NCBI GenBank assembly: GCA_019155205.2
Contig: JAHNZQ020000010.1
Span: 1,040,036 to 1,104,035 of the forward strand
Reading direction: 5' to 3'
Source: Gracilaria vermiculophylla
Taxonomy: Eukaryota; Rhodophyta; Florideophyceae; Gracilariales; Gracilariaceae
Length of the DNA stretch: 64,000 nucleotides
Position 1 is the stretch's first letter. Each line of letters starts with the position of its first letter. The notes under the pieces were generated by a model that ran no database searches, was not told the DNA's origin, and saw only the letters and a program-made list of their open reading frames with translations. This document shows, one piece after another, positions 45,421-55,133 of this stretch. A program made the translations under genes and the position numbers.

Positions 45421-45655
45421 CGATCCTTCGGATGGAGCAGAAACTCCATGAACGGTAGTTCAAACATGCATAAGCCGTCCCCGCGAGCTCAGCGACACAT
45501 AGTGCCGCCTTAGGAGCCTGCGAAACAGCGAGCACAGCATCCCGGAGGCGAAAAAGATAACTCCAGGCGGGGGATAGACGGCGAAGACGAAAAACATCTC
45601 CGTTTGGGGGCCCCCATCCCCCTTTCCTAAACGGCAGCGCCTATATGGAGAGGCG

Positions 45656-45838
45656 TTACCGCGCCAGATTGGCGTGGTATCTCCTAAGGAAGTTCTCCGG
45701 GATATGTTCCGGAGGTTCTTCCTTATCTTCCTTCGAGGTGTATGCGTACCATCGGACGCGGTACAGTACTCCTGCAGGGGTTCGTCGGTGCGAGACAATA
45801 TGATCCACCGCGTAGAGGATGTCGCCTTCAGGGGTCAT
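45656..45838 (-). CDS. Gypsy-1B chromodomain (C-terminus of Pol)
   Basis: The 60-residue frame reads VDHIVSHRRTPAGVLYRVRW, YAYTSKEDKEEPPEHIPENF, LRRYH, which is the chromodomain pattern VExIlxHR...G..YlVkW.gy....tWEp..nl. In chromoviruses this domain sits at the end of integrase and steers insertion by binding histone marks. The upstream frame (IPYSTTSGATAPRDTGIPIT) joins integrase after a frameshift near 45,950. The TSKEDKEEPPEHI segment lacks the usual Trp of the chromodomain aromatic cage (TWEP replaced by EEPPEH), so histone-tail binding may differ. Confidence 0.85.
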   Translation of the reverse strand: MTPEGDILYAVDHIVSHRRTPAGVLYRVRWYAYTSKEDKEEPPEHIPENFLRRYHANLAR

Positions 45839-45952
45839 GATGGCATCGGCAGCCTCCAGGATAGGCTCACCGAGGGCGGTGATGGGGATCCCAGTATCCC
45901 GTGGTGCCGTTGCTCCTGAGGTGGTGGAATAAGGAATCTCCGCACGGTGTCC

Positions 45953-47377
45953 CTAAGGTGGGGTGGCGGGTATTCCTGGGAGGCTGGGCGTTGGGACTTT
46001 CGTCACCCTATCACAAGAGACGACATCCTTCAGCCCGTTCACCTCAATGGCGACAGTATCCCTATAGGTGGCGAGAACTTTGAAAGGCCCTGAGGTGGTC
46101 GGCGCTAAATTGCGCGTGACGTCCGGCGGTTCATCGGAGTTCTCCACAGGTTTATCGAGGAACACCTCGTCGCCTTCCTTCAGGTGAGGACCTTCCATAA
46201 CCTTTCGATCGAAGTCCTGTTTGTACCTCCTCTGCGAGGCGTTGAGTCTCTCCTTCGAGAGGGAGAGTGCGTTCTCATATCGCCTTAGGATGGGGCGTTT
46301 GGCTTGTGCCGCTGTTGGCGTCTGTCGCCCATCCGCCGGGTGCGCTGTGGCGTGTGCCGCAATGACGGCACTTGGCGGTATGCGCGAGAGCACCAAGTTG
46401 AAAGGAGCGGTCCCCATGCAGCGGTGCACCTGTAGGTTGTATGCATACGTGAGAGGTCCCACATATGCGTCCCAATCCTTCTGATGGTCCGCGACGTAGT
46501 TCTTCAGCTTCGAGGCGATGGTTTTGTTGAACCTTTCCGCCTGTCCGTTTGTCCGGGGGTGATAGGCAGTTGTAAACAACTGTTTCATTCCCAGCATTCC
46601 GGAGACGGCGCTGAAGAGTTTCGCCGCGAACTGGGGTCCATTGTTCGTAAGGAGGTACAACGGTATCCCGTAAAGGTAAACCCAATGCTCCAGAAAGGCG
46701 TCGGAAATCACTGCTGCAGTAGTGCTCCGGAGGGGGATGGCACGCGTGATCTTAGAAAAGCGATCCGTGATCACGAAGATAAATCGATGCCCTCGCTCCG
46801 TCTTGGGGGGAGGACCCAAGATGTCCATGGCCAAAAACTCCAACGGTCCTGAAGGTGGGAACAGCGTGAGTGGCGTCCGGTGTTTCCGTATACTCTTCCT
46901 AGCGGCGGCGCAGGAATGGCAATCCGCCACCGTTTGGAAGGCGTCGTTAGCCATGTTCGGCCAAGAGAACTCCCTCCGCATGGTGAAATACATCCGAGAT
47001 CCACCAGGGTGCCCAGCGAGGCGAAAATAGTGCGAGAGATACAACACTCTCGCCCGTATCTTCGTCGGGACCACCTTTTGAAGAGCTCCATCCGGGGGGG
47101 CGCGGCGTACAAGCACGCCGTCTCGGTCGACGTCGAATGCCAATGTCAAACTCACCACAGTGGCGAGGCACTCTTTGCAGTATGCATCCGTACTCTGCTC
47201 CTTCAGGAACTCCGCTACGGTAATGGGGAGAACTTCTTTCTCCTTCTCAACGAGAGCCATCACCTCAGGGAGTCCACTGTACTTTCCTCCACGTTCGCAG
47301 CATTCCAAACATTCTCCATCGGGTCCTTCTTTCCCGTTGGCGTCCTGGATGACAAGACACGGGATGTTGTCCTCCAA
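45953..47377 (-). pseudogene. Gypsy-1B integrase
   Basis: A 474-codon open frame. The zinc-binding HHCC part is HYFRLAGHPGGSRMYFTMRR, then CHSCAAARK. The catalytic core has LAMDILGP (first Asp), LLTNNGPQF where TDNGPQF is expected, and HPRTNGQAERFNKTI (Glu). The second catalytic Asp is therefore Asn, and this copy should be inactive even if expressed. A GPF module follows (TSGPFKVLATYRDTVAIEV, VSCDRVTKVP). It joins RNase H through a frameshift near 47,490 and the chromodomain near 45,950. Confidence 0.88.
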
Positions 47378-48840
47378 AGGTATTTAATCTTTTTCATTGG
47401 TGGATATTCGTGAGAGCGCGTCCGCGGCCTGGTGTTTGATGCCAGGGTGGTCGACGATGTCAAACGCGAACTCCAGGAGGCGTAACCACCACCTTTAAGG
47501 CGACCGGAAGCATCCGTCAAGGATAGTATCCACTTCAGTGGTGCGTGGTCCGTCCTCAAGGTGAAGCGCGCGCCTTCCAGGTATGGGCGTAAAAGCAAAA
47601 CCGCCCACACGATGGCGAGACACTCGCGCTCCGAAGTGGAATTATTCCGTTCCGTAGGGGTGAGGGTGCGACTCCGATACCGAATGGGTTGAAGTCCACA
47701 TTCCAGTTGCTCCTGTAGGAGGGCACATCCAACCTGGTATTTACAGGCGTCAGTGTCCAGCACCGTTCGGCCGTGCCGCGTCGGAAGCACCAAAACTGGT
47801 GGTTCTATCAGTCTCCTCTTCAAGGTGTCGAAGGCTTCAAAATCCTCATCCGTCAGTAGAGCTAATCGCGTCAGTTTGTCCTTCTCCAGGAAGCGATTTA
47901 ACGGCGCCGCTATACGGGAGAAATAAGGGACAAACCGTCGGAAGACGTTACATAACCCAAGGAAAGAGCGGAGCTCCGTCTGGTTTGTGGGAGGGCAAGC
48001 TTCCTTGATGGCATCCTGAGTTTTCCTGGAAACCTGTAGGCGGCCCGGAAGCACAACGTGCCCGAGGCAGTCCACCGACGACTTGAAAAAGAAACATTTC
48101 TCTAGCTTTCAGTTAATGCCAGCCTCCTTTAGGAGTTGGAGCACGTGCTTCACATGAATGAAGTGCTCCTCAACGCTGCGGGAGTATATGATGACGTCAT
48201 CGATATACACCAAGGCGTACTGCCACTTCACCTTTGACAGGATAATGTCCACCGCTCGTTGGAACGTAGCGGGTGCATTCTTCAATCCAAATGGCATTCT
48301 CAGGAATCTGAAGATCCCACAGTGCGAGGTGAACGTTGTCTTATCCTTATCGGAGTCGTCCATCTCAATCTGCCAGCAGCCGCTCTTGGCATCCAGGGTG
48401 GAGAAAACGGACGCATCGCCTAAGGAGTCGATACATTCATCCATACGGGGTATCGGGTACGAGTCGCGTACCGTCACCTCGTTAAGGCGCCAGTAGTCAA
48501 TACAGGGCCTTAAGGAGCCTTCTTTCTTCTTGAAAAAAACCACCGGGGAGGCCCACGCGGAATTGGAAGGCTCTATAACGCCCTTCTCCAGCATCCGGTG
48601 GACCTCATCGCGTTCAAAGTCGCGAGCGTTTGGTTCGGCCCTCCCCGGGAGTTGATATACGGGCTTAGCATCCGGTGTTAGCTGTATCCTGTGCTTGGCC
48701 AGGCTGACCTGACCCAGGCGACCAGACCACATATCCTCAAAGGTGGGTAGCATCTCCACGATCCTGTTGCGATACACTTCGAAATCATCGCCAATTTGGA
48801 GCTTCTCCTACCAGGTGGCAGGATTCTCTTCCTCTGGAGC
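47378..48840 (-). pseudogene. Gypsy-1B reverse transcriptase and RNase H
   Basis: RT runs from about 48,830 (EVYRNRIVEMLPTFEDMWSG) through HRIQLTPDAKPVYQLPGRAE, SPVVFFKKKEGSLRPCIDYW, MPFGLKNAPATFQRAVDIIL and the catalytic YIDD in ALVYIDDVIIYSRSVEEHF. An in-frame TGA at about 48,110 (AGIN-stop-KLEKC) interrupts it. RNase H follows: TELRSFLGLCNVFRRFVPYF, TVLDTDACKYQVGCALLQEQ, SERECLAIVWAVLLLRPYL and RTDHAPLKWIL. A frameshift near 47,490 ends the frame. A TAG just before the RT (ATW-stop-EKLQIGDD) is a third defect. Confidence 0.9.
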
Positions 48841-49513
48841 CGTTAAAGTCGCGTCCGTATCCACAGTGGTGATAGCATCGCGGTCCGCAAGGTCTTCCGA
48901 ACGAGGAAAGCGAGCCAGTCCTGCAGGGGGTTGGTAGTGCCAGTCCGACGACAATTCCTTTTTGGAGCCGTAACGGTGACTCCTTCAGGTTTGCGAGCAC
49001 GACCCTAAAGGGAATATTCGGTGTTACTTCCATAATACCGTTACCCATCATGGAGTGCTGCTTCGTCGTCAGGTGTGAACTCTCCTGTAGTAATAAAAGG
49101 CCAGATGCAAAGGTCTGCATCCAAACTTCGGCCTGACTCCTTGCGGGTAATTCGATTCTCTTCACCACTCGGAGCTTATTCGACTGCGTCCCCTTTGGAA
49201 GATTACCGACGTGACGCGCATTGGCGTCCGGTCCTGGAGAAGCGGACACGATACCTACAGGGACGGCGTCGTGAAACGTCACCTGCCGCAGGCGTGGGTA
49301 GATTGCACGTACATATCGATCCACAATGGAAGTGCTAAATATGCATTGTGCGGCCAAGTTGGTCGCCACGAGGAACCACACTTTCATCTATAAGGAGCCC
49401 AACCGGAGGTACAAAAGGGTTGCGCCGAGGATGGTCAATGCTCGACGCGACGCATCGCGCACTGTAGGGAGCTTGCCAGTCTTAAAGGAGCCGAGAGCAG
49501 ACCGCGGGAGCAC
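48785..49513 (-). pseudogene. Gypsy-1B protease-RT linker
   Basis: Continues Pol after the solo LTR (LPTVRDASRRALTILG), with a TAG near 49,390, then an open frame 49,387-48,785: YVRAIYPRLRQVTFHDAVPV, NARHVGNLPKGTQSNKLRVV, NIPFRVVLANLKESPLRLQK. The same blocks occur in copy A at 5,483-5,980. A one-base frameshift lies in a C-run near 48,930. The domain lies between protease and RT as in other gypsy elements; its role is not known to me. Confidence 0.8.
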
Positions 49514-49518
49514 GTCGG

Positions 49519-50039
49519 TGTAGTACAGTGGCTCCTACGGAAATATGGTGGTTTGGCCTTAAGGTATAATATTCCCAAAGAGGGTTCGTAATTTATTAGC
49601 TGGGCCACGTGGTGCATAATATTGCCCGCGTGCGCTACAGTATCCTTAAGGTACGGTAGAATTTATTATTTATTTTAGATATTTTATGCAGGTAATTAGC
49701 ATAGTAGTGCGACCTGCCGAGGCGGGCTCCCGGCTAGATATTTAAGCTGCCGGATGAGCTCCACCTCTGGGGAAGTAAAGGCAAGCACCCTTGAGTCTTC
49801 TTTTACATTTTCCGGTTGGAGTCTCTTGTCTATTCACGCAGGTTTCTAAGCCGCCGATCCCCAGGTCGCATCATAGCAGCGCCTGTAGGAGCATTGTCCG
49901 CCCAGTGAACCTTCCCCTCCGCTTGGTGTTNNNNNNNNNNNNNNNNNNNNNNNNNNNNNNNNNNNNNNNNNNNNNNNNNNNNNNNNNNNNNNNNNNNNNN
50001 NNNNNNNNNNNNNNNNNNNNNNNNNNNNNNAGTACCACA
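49519..50039 (+). repeat. Solo (or gap-truncated) Gypsy-1 LTR inserted in copy B
   Basis: On the + strand, opposite to copy B, the LTR starts TGTAGTACAGTGG at 49,519 and its final bases AGTACCACA are at 50,031-50,039. The 5-base GTCGG is duplicated at 49,514-49,518 and 50,040-50,044, and the copy B protease frame resumes exactly across it. A 100-N gap replaces about 130 bases of the LTR; it could instead hide a whole element. Confidence 0.88.
49931..50030. other. Assembly gap of 100 N
   Basis: Exactly 100 N, inside the inserted LTR near its 3' end. Confidence 0.99.
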
Positions 50040-52482
50040 GTCGGCGTGCACCAGATTGGGGCCAGCTCCGGTATCGAAGATCGCGCGCACCGTGGTGGAG
50101 GCGAGCGGGGAACCTCCTATAGAGTCGAAGACCTTATAGTTCTCACGGCGGATCGTGCAAACAGAATCCGCAAAGGTGTCGAATGGGTCCAACGGGATTG
50201 AGGGGCCCGCCGATTCCGCGTCGACGGAGCAGACGGCCTCTCCCCTTTTTCTAAAGGCGACCTCCGTGGAGCTGAGGCTCGATGTTAGAGAGCCACCTGG
50301 AGCCTCTACGCGTGGCTCTGAGGGTTTTCCTGGTTGGGAGGGGCTGAATTCCAAGCGGGGACGGCTTCTGCGGTTGGGCATCGCGATGCAACGTGTTCTC
50401 TTGAGGTGAAACCACCTGGGACACCTGAACCGGCGTTGCGGGTGCCAGTGACCGTGGGACAGGCTGCACTTTCGGTGGAGCACGGTGGCCGTATTTTCCT
50501 TGAGGGGAGCTGATGTCGCGATACGCAGTTCGATAACTTCCGCTCTCCCTTGGTGTGTCCTTAAGATCCTGGAAGGTTTTCTCTCTTTCCTGCAGAATAG
50601 CGGCTCTCATTGCCGGGGTGAGATTCGTACAGTGTACGGGATCTCGTGACAAGCAAATCCTGCAAGGCGGTGGGTAGCCTTGAGGGTTCGCAAATCGGAC
50701 GTTCCTGAAAGCTCCTGCCGAGGCGTACGAAGTTGGAGACGAGGGTGTCCGCATCCTAGACGGTGCTCCCTGAGAGGAGGCGTATGTGAGGGCAAGTGAC
50801 TCTTGCTCTCCTACAAGCTTGAGCTTGTCGACCTCCTCCGAGGTGCTTGAGTCCAACGTTAGGGCGGATGCCCGACGGGTCCTTGAGGCCGCCGGTTTGT
50901 CCGAAAGTGGAGCATGACTGCGGCGAGTGGCACGGTGGGTATCTCCATAGGATTTCTCGAAACGTGCTGACTCCGTGCAGTTGGTCTTTGGGTGCGTGGT
51001 CAAGTAATTACGCACTCTCGCGCGTATCGAGGGAAGGAGTCCCTCGACAAACAGCGACTTCAACTGCCGTTCGGAGTACACATTCCCGCACCGCAGAGCC
51101 TTCGTCCACAGCTTCTGTGAGAACTCCGTATTGGTCATTCCGGTGTTCTGCCAATAGGAGGGGACTTCAGCATCCGCATCGGCTATCACCTCGTCCGTGG
51201 CGTAACTTTTAAGGAGGAAATTGACTACCTCCGGGTACGTCGTCAAGATCTCCGTTCCAGGATCATCCACATTGGTGCTCTCCCCCGTGAGGCGTGGCTC
51301 CACCAATGAGTGCGCTTGGCCTGTGAGGTAGAACTGAAAGCACCATACGGCGGCACCTTCATGGACACCATTTGTGTTACACGCCGAACAGAAGCGCGTA
51401 AGAAAATTCAACACCGAAATGGGGTCTTCGCCTGAGAAGTAATGCTTCTTCATTTGAATATCCATACGGCGCTGCATCTTCGTGAGTCGTTTAGCGACCG
51501 ACGCGTCGTAGAGTGTGGAGCGATCATTCAACCTGTAGGTGTCATAATCCACCACTTTGGCGAAGAGGTCATTAAGCGGGACGACCTTCCCGACCCTTCT
51601 GCTCTTCTCCTTCGGAAGTATACTGTCCTCCGAGCTGGATCGATTTACAGATTCAGAGTCTGAGCTTCTCTCCGAATCGGTGTCTCGCTTTCTTCTTTCC
51701 TGCCTCCGTTTCTTTCTTCTTCTTTCCTTAAGGTGGCCTGGGTTGCTGACGGTACCCCCGTTATCGTGATCCACCCGAGGAGTATCCTGTCCTCCTCTCC
51801 TTAGGTGGGCTTCGTCGCGAACTGTATCCTGTCCTCCTCCGCGGGGCGTCAGGTCCAGACGGTGCATAGCAAGATTCCTGAGGTGGTCCCGTTTCCCTAC
51901 TGTAGTATCCTTTCCTCCTCTGGCGTAGGGGGCGGCAGTATCCTGCCCTTATCTGCTTGGGGTCACCTTAAGTGTTAATAGAGGGAACCTCTACTGTACG
52001 GAAGAATGACTTTGAAATGCCGCTGCGAGGAGCAGCTGCGCGGTTTGGGAGCGAACCTCCGCACGGATAACATCTGAGATCACCTCAAGGAAGGGGTCGG
52101 AATCCAGCAACGCATCCACAGCACGGTGAGCGCTCTCCGTCGCAATCTCCTCCATAAGGGTGTGGCGGCGCGCTCCGAAGTGGGCTTCAACACCTGCAGG
52201 AATTCCTTCGACCAGCTCTTGGGAGAGGCAATCCGTAAGGCGCGGGGCCAGGGACTCCAGGAGGAAGTTATCCTCCCCGTGTTCCCGTCTCTGCAGCTCC
52301 TGAGGTGGCGGCTGCGATGCCGTGTGCGGTTCTTCAACCTCCACATCGGCGTTCTCCAGAGGTGTCGCGGGGGATTCCGCTTGCCTCCGATCATGTATTC
52401 TCCTAAGGCGAATCCTGAAACGCTCCACAGAGGAGCCAGGATTCCGAAGGAGGCTTTCAGGGTCCTCCAGTGTGGCCGTCAT
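50040..52482 (-). pseudogene. Gypsy-1B Gag and protease
   Basis: Gag starts at ATG 52,482 (MTATLEDPESLLRNPGSS). The first 163 codons are open to a TAG at 51,991 where copy A has GAG (Glu). A second stop follows near 51,955. From 51,867 the frame is open for 538 codons: an acidic-serine/basic tract, NDLFAKVVDYDTYRLNDRST, MQRRMDIQMKKHYFSGEDPI and SVLNFLTRF (capsid). LKSYATDEVIADADAEVPSY and SIRARVRNYLTTHPKTNC follow, then a knuckle-like CRICLSRDPVHC. Protease follows in another frame with SIGGSPLASTTVRAIFDTGA, keeping the catalytic DTGA. The frame is cut by the solo LTR at 50,039. Confidence 0.87.
51775..51965 (-). repeat. Short degenerate repeats in Gypsy-1B gag leader
   Basis: Read on the + strand, GTATCCTGTCC-like units recur near 51,783, 51,827, 51,907 and 51,941, mostly followed by TCCTC and separated by CCTNAGGTGG-like units. 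On the coding strand this yields repeated GGxQDT...HLR peptide motifs. Copy A keeps some units at 3,130-3,250. Confidence 0.6.
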
Positions 52483-52509
52483 CTCCTCAGGTGTTTACGA
52501 TTCCATTAG

Positions 52510-52746
52510 ATGTGGTTTCTAAGCCGCCAAACCCCAGGTTGTCTCATAGAAACGCCTGTCGGAGCATTGCCCGCCCATTGAACCCCCTTCTCCGCTTGGT
52601 GCTTGCGGACCCCCTTTTAGGATTCCCCCGGCTTGTTACCGTGATTACCGGAGACGAACTTCAGACACTCGCGCCTTTGGTATCACGAAAAACTCCTTAA
52701 GGACGTTGTGCGCTATCGCCTCAAAAGAAGATCTAAAGATACTAAA
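52510..52746 (+). repeat. Truncated Gypsy-1 LTR, 3' part, opposite orientation to copy B
   Basis: Matches the last 235 bases of the Gypsy-1 LTR on the + strand (GTTTCTAAGCCGCCAAACCC, GATTACCGGAGACGAACTTC), ending at a mutated ACTAAA. It replaces the expected 5' LTR of copy B, so the junction at about 52,510 is a rearrangement. Confidence 0.8.
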
Positions 52747-55133
52747 ATGCTAAGTGGTTAGGCAAGAAATCATTTGTTGGCAAAGATAGAACCGTTACTG
52801 AAGTATGGTAGGAATATATTCGTCATACAGGAATACTACCGCAATGTCAATGACGAGGACGTCAATAGTCCGGAGAGGGGAGATGTGTGACAAACGGTTT
52901 GCAAGTTTCACTTTGTTCATTTTATGTGACGTCAAAAGATAGTTCATCGACGTCAATAGAACTTTCTGGAAGCTTTCCAGCTCAGCTTGCTGTGATGGAC
53001 AACTTAAAACTTTGTTCTAGATTTCTCCAATGGAGAGAATCTGAAGTCTATATAAAGACGTGGTGCTCTCGATTAACAGGGACATAAGGCAACCTAAGTT
53101 AAGTTATACTTAACCTACGGTGTACCTACTCTTTTCATTTCCGTTTCTGTTGATTCAGAAATGAAAATCAGCAAAATGCAACTTATATTTTCTGAAGGTT
53201 ATTATTTTTTTTAAAGATTCGTCTCGCTTTATTACGCAGAGAGACAAAAGCGGGAAGTTGAAAGAGAACGGTTGTGCTATTTAAACTAACTACGGTAAAA
53301 TAGTTGCAATAAACTATTATGTATATTCAATGCTTAAGTTCAAAAGCCCAAAAATATAAGAGATTATTTTTGAGAGCAAATCTACTTTAAAATTTCATCA
53401 AAAATGAAAAATACATGTTTTTCGTAAAATGATTTTGATTATTGAAAAGAGTGTTTTTGGCTTTGGGTGTCGAAAAAAATTATCAAAACATATTGCAAAC
53501 CGAATGATGAAACAACCTCACAGAATCGAAAACAGTAAAACTTTTAGGATCATGCATATTCAGCATTCCAAATCTGTTCTTCAATGTTTTGAGATAGATA
53601 TCACAGTTAGTAGTCATTGTGTGTGAGAACAAAAGAGTGTGCTTGAGGTCTTTATATATATATATATATGTACAATATTGAAGTGTAAGTCTTGAGAGAA
53701 GTTTTTTTTTCTTGGCTGGTATTTTTCAAAAGGTGACATTTAAATTGCTGAGGTCTCAAAATACAAAATGACAAATGCCAGAAGTGCAAATTTGATATAG
53801 TTCTTTTGTTTTATAATAGTTGTAAATCTTAATATTAAGATATATATTATTGCTTTCGAAAAGGGCTTTTGAGAAGTTCTCTCTTTTTTTTTTTTCAACG
53901 CAACATTGAAGGATTGAAATTCATGAGTCTACTACATGGTATGCATTCAAAACGCGCAGTCAGAATGCTTTTGGAAGCGTTTGATTCTCGTTTTTTTGAC
54001 AAATATCTACTAGAAAGAAATCCCATCTACATGCAATATCAATGCGTGAGTGAAAAATCATGGTTAAATTGTACTCGCCCGGTTTGAAATACTACTGATT
54101 TGAAGAAAAAAACCCCAAACAGATGATTTGTAACCAGAACTTATGTTTTTGAAAATATACTTAATCCTATTCAAGTTGAATGCCACATCACGAACGAAGT
54201 GTTATGGTCGCAGAACTGTTAAAAAAAAGCCTGCTGAGTGAAGTTTTTGTTGAGGAGAATAAGAAGACGACAAAAATGCATAAGAAATCTGAAACGTGTT
54301 TTCATGAACTATTTGTCAAGCTTCTGTGTGGCTGTAATGCAACGGTGTGTTCTTGTTGCTTTCATTTGTGAGTTTTCGAGTGCATGGTCGCAAAGACGGT
54401 CGATGTCAGGCAGAAAGCATGAACTCAGAAGCACTCCCTCCACTGTAGCCTTTTCAGTGTGAAGCGGAAAACTAGGCCTACTTCATTGGAAGAAAGGTGG
54501 GCGATCGCAGGCACAATTTTTTTTTTCCCCCCCTCTACCGTAGGCAATTGAGCGTAACGGTGTTGGGCGCCGCCTGTTGGGTAGCTCTGGAAGGTACGGA
54601 ATTTTTCATTTTTCATCGACTAAACGGGCGGATGAAGTGCGACATAATGTTCAAAGAAGTACGCATAACTTGACGGATACTGACGGGGCGCTCGGAGAAC
54701 GTGGCATAGATGTGCCAACTGGCACTTGTGGAAGAGAGCGCTGTCTGCGACAGACACGGAGGGAAAAGGAGCAAAGAGGCGTAATTGGGGGCTGTCCATT
54801 CGCGGGTGCACAGGCAAAAGGTGACCGAATCAACGGCCTCCTCCGCGACACGTGTGGGGGGCGCGGAAGGGAGAGGCGACCGGTTGGCTTCTGCCGCACG
54901 CGCGCTGCGCGTGTGATGCTTTTTCCACGTGCGCGCTCGCAGCCCCCAACTGCGCCCGTACGATGCTTCAGCCGCCGCCGCATAAGCCGCTGCGCGCCTC
55001 CCCCCACGCACGCCTCCTCTGCTGCGTCAGCCCGCCGCTGCGTCTGTCCGCCAGCTGCCGTCTCCACCGCATCGTGTCGTCCATGTACCGCGCTATTGCG
55101 CCGCAAGTCCTATCCTCGCCGCGCCATCCCACC
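52747..55133. other. AT-rich intergenic DNA passing into a GC-rich upstream region
   Basis: 52,747-54,500 is AT-rich with a TA microsatellite near 53,655-53,670 and T-runs; no gene is seen. From about 54,600 the base composition turns GC-rich and all frames open up. This is the upstream region of the coiled-coil gene. Confidence 0.5.

Larger units (their letters stand above)
42239..52509 (-). mobile_element. Gypsy-1 copy B, chromodomain Ty3/gypsy element with antisense ORF
   Basis: From high to low coordinate lie Gag (52,482-50,251), protease, linker, RT, RNase H, integrase, chromodomain (45,838-45,656), then the antisense ORF and the 3' LTR (42,239-42,790). The 5' LTR is missing: just upstream of gag is an LTR piece in the opposite orientation (52,510-52,746). 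A solo LTR, also inverted, is inserted at 49,519-50,039. Coding parts carry only a few stops and frameshifts, so this copy is younger than copy A, but it is not functional. Confidence 0.88.
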
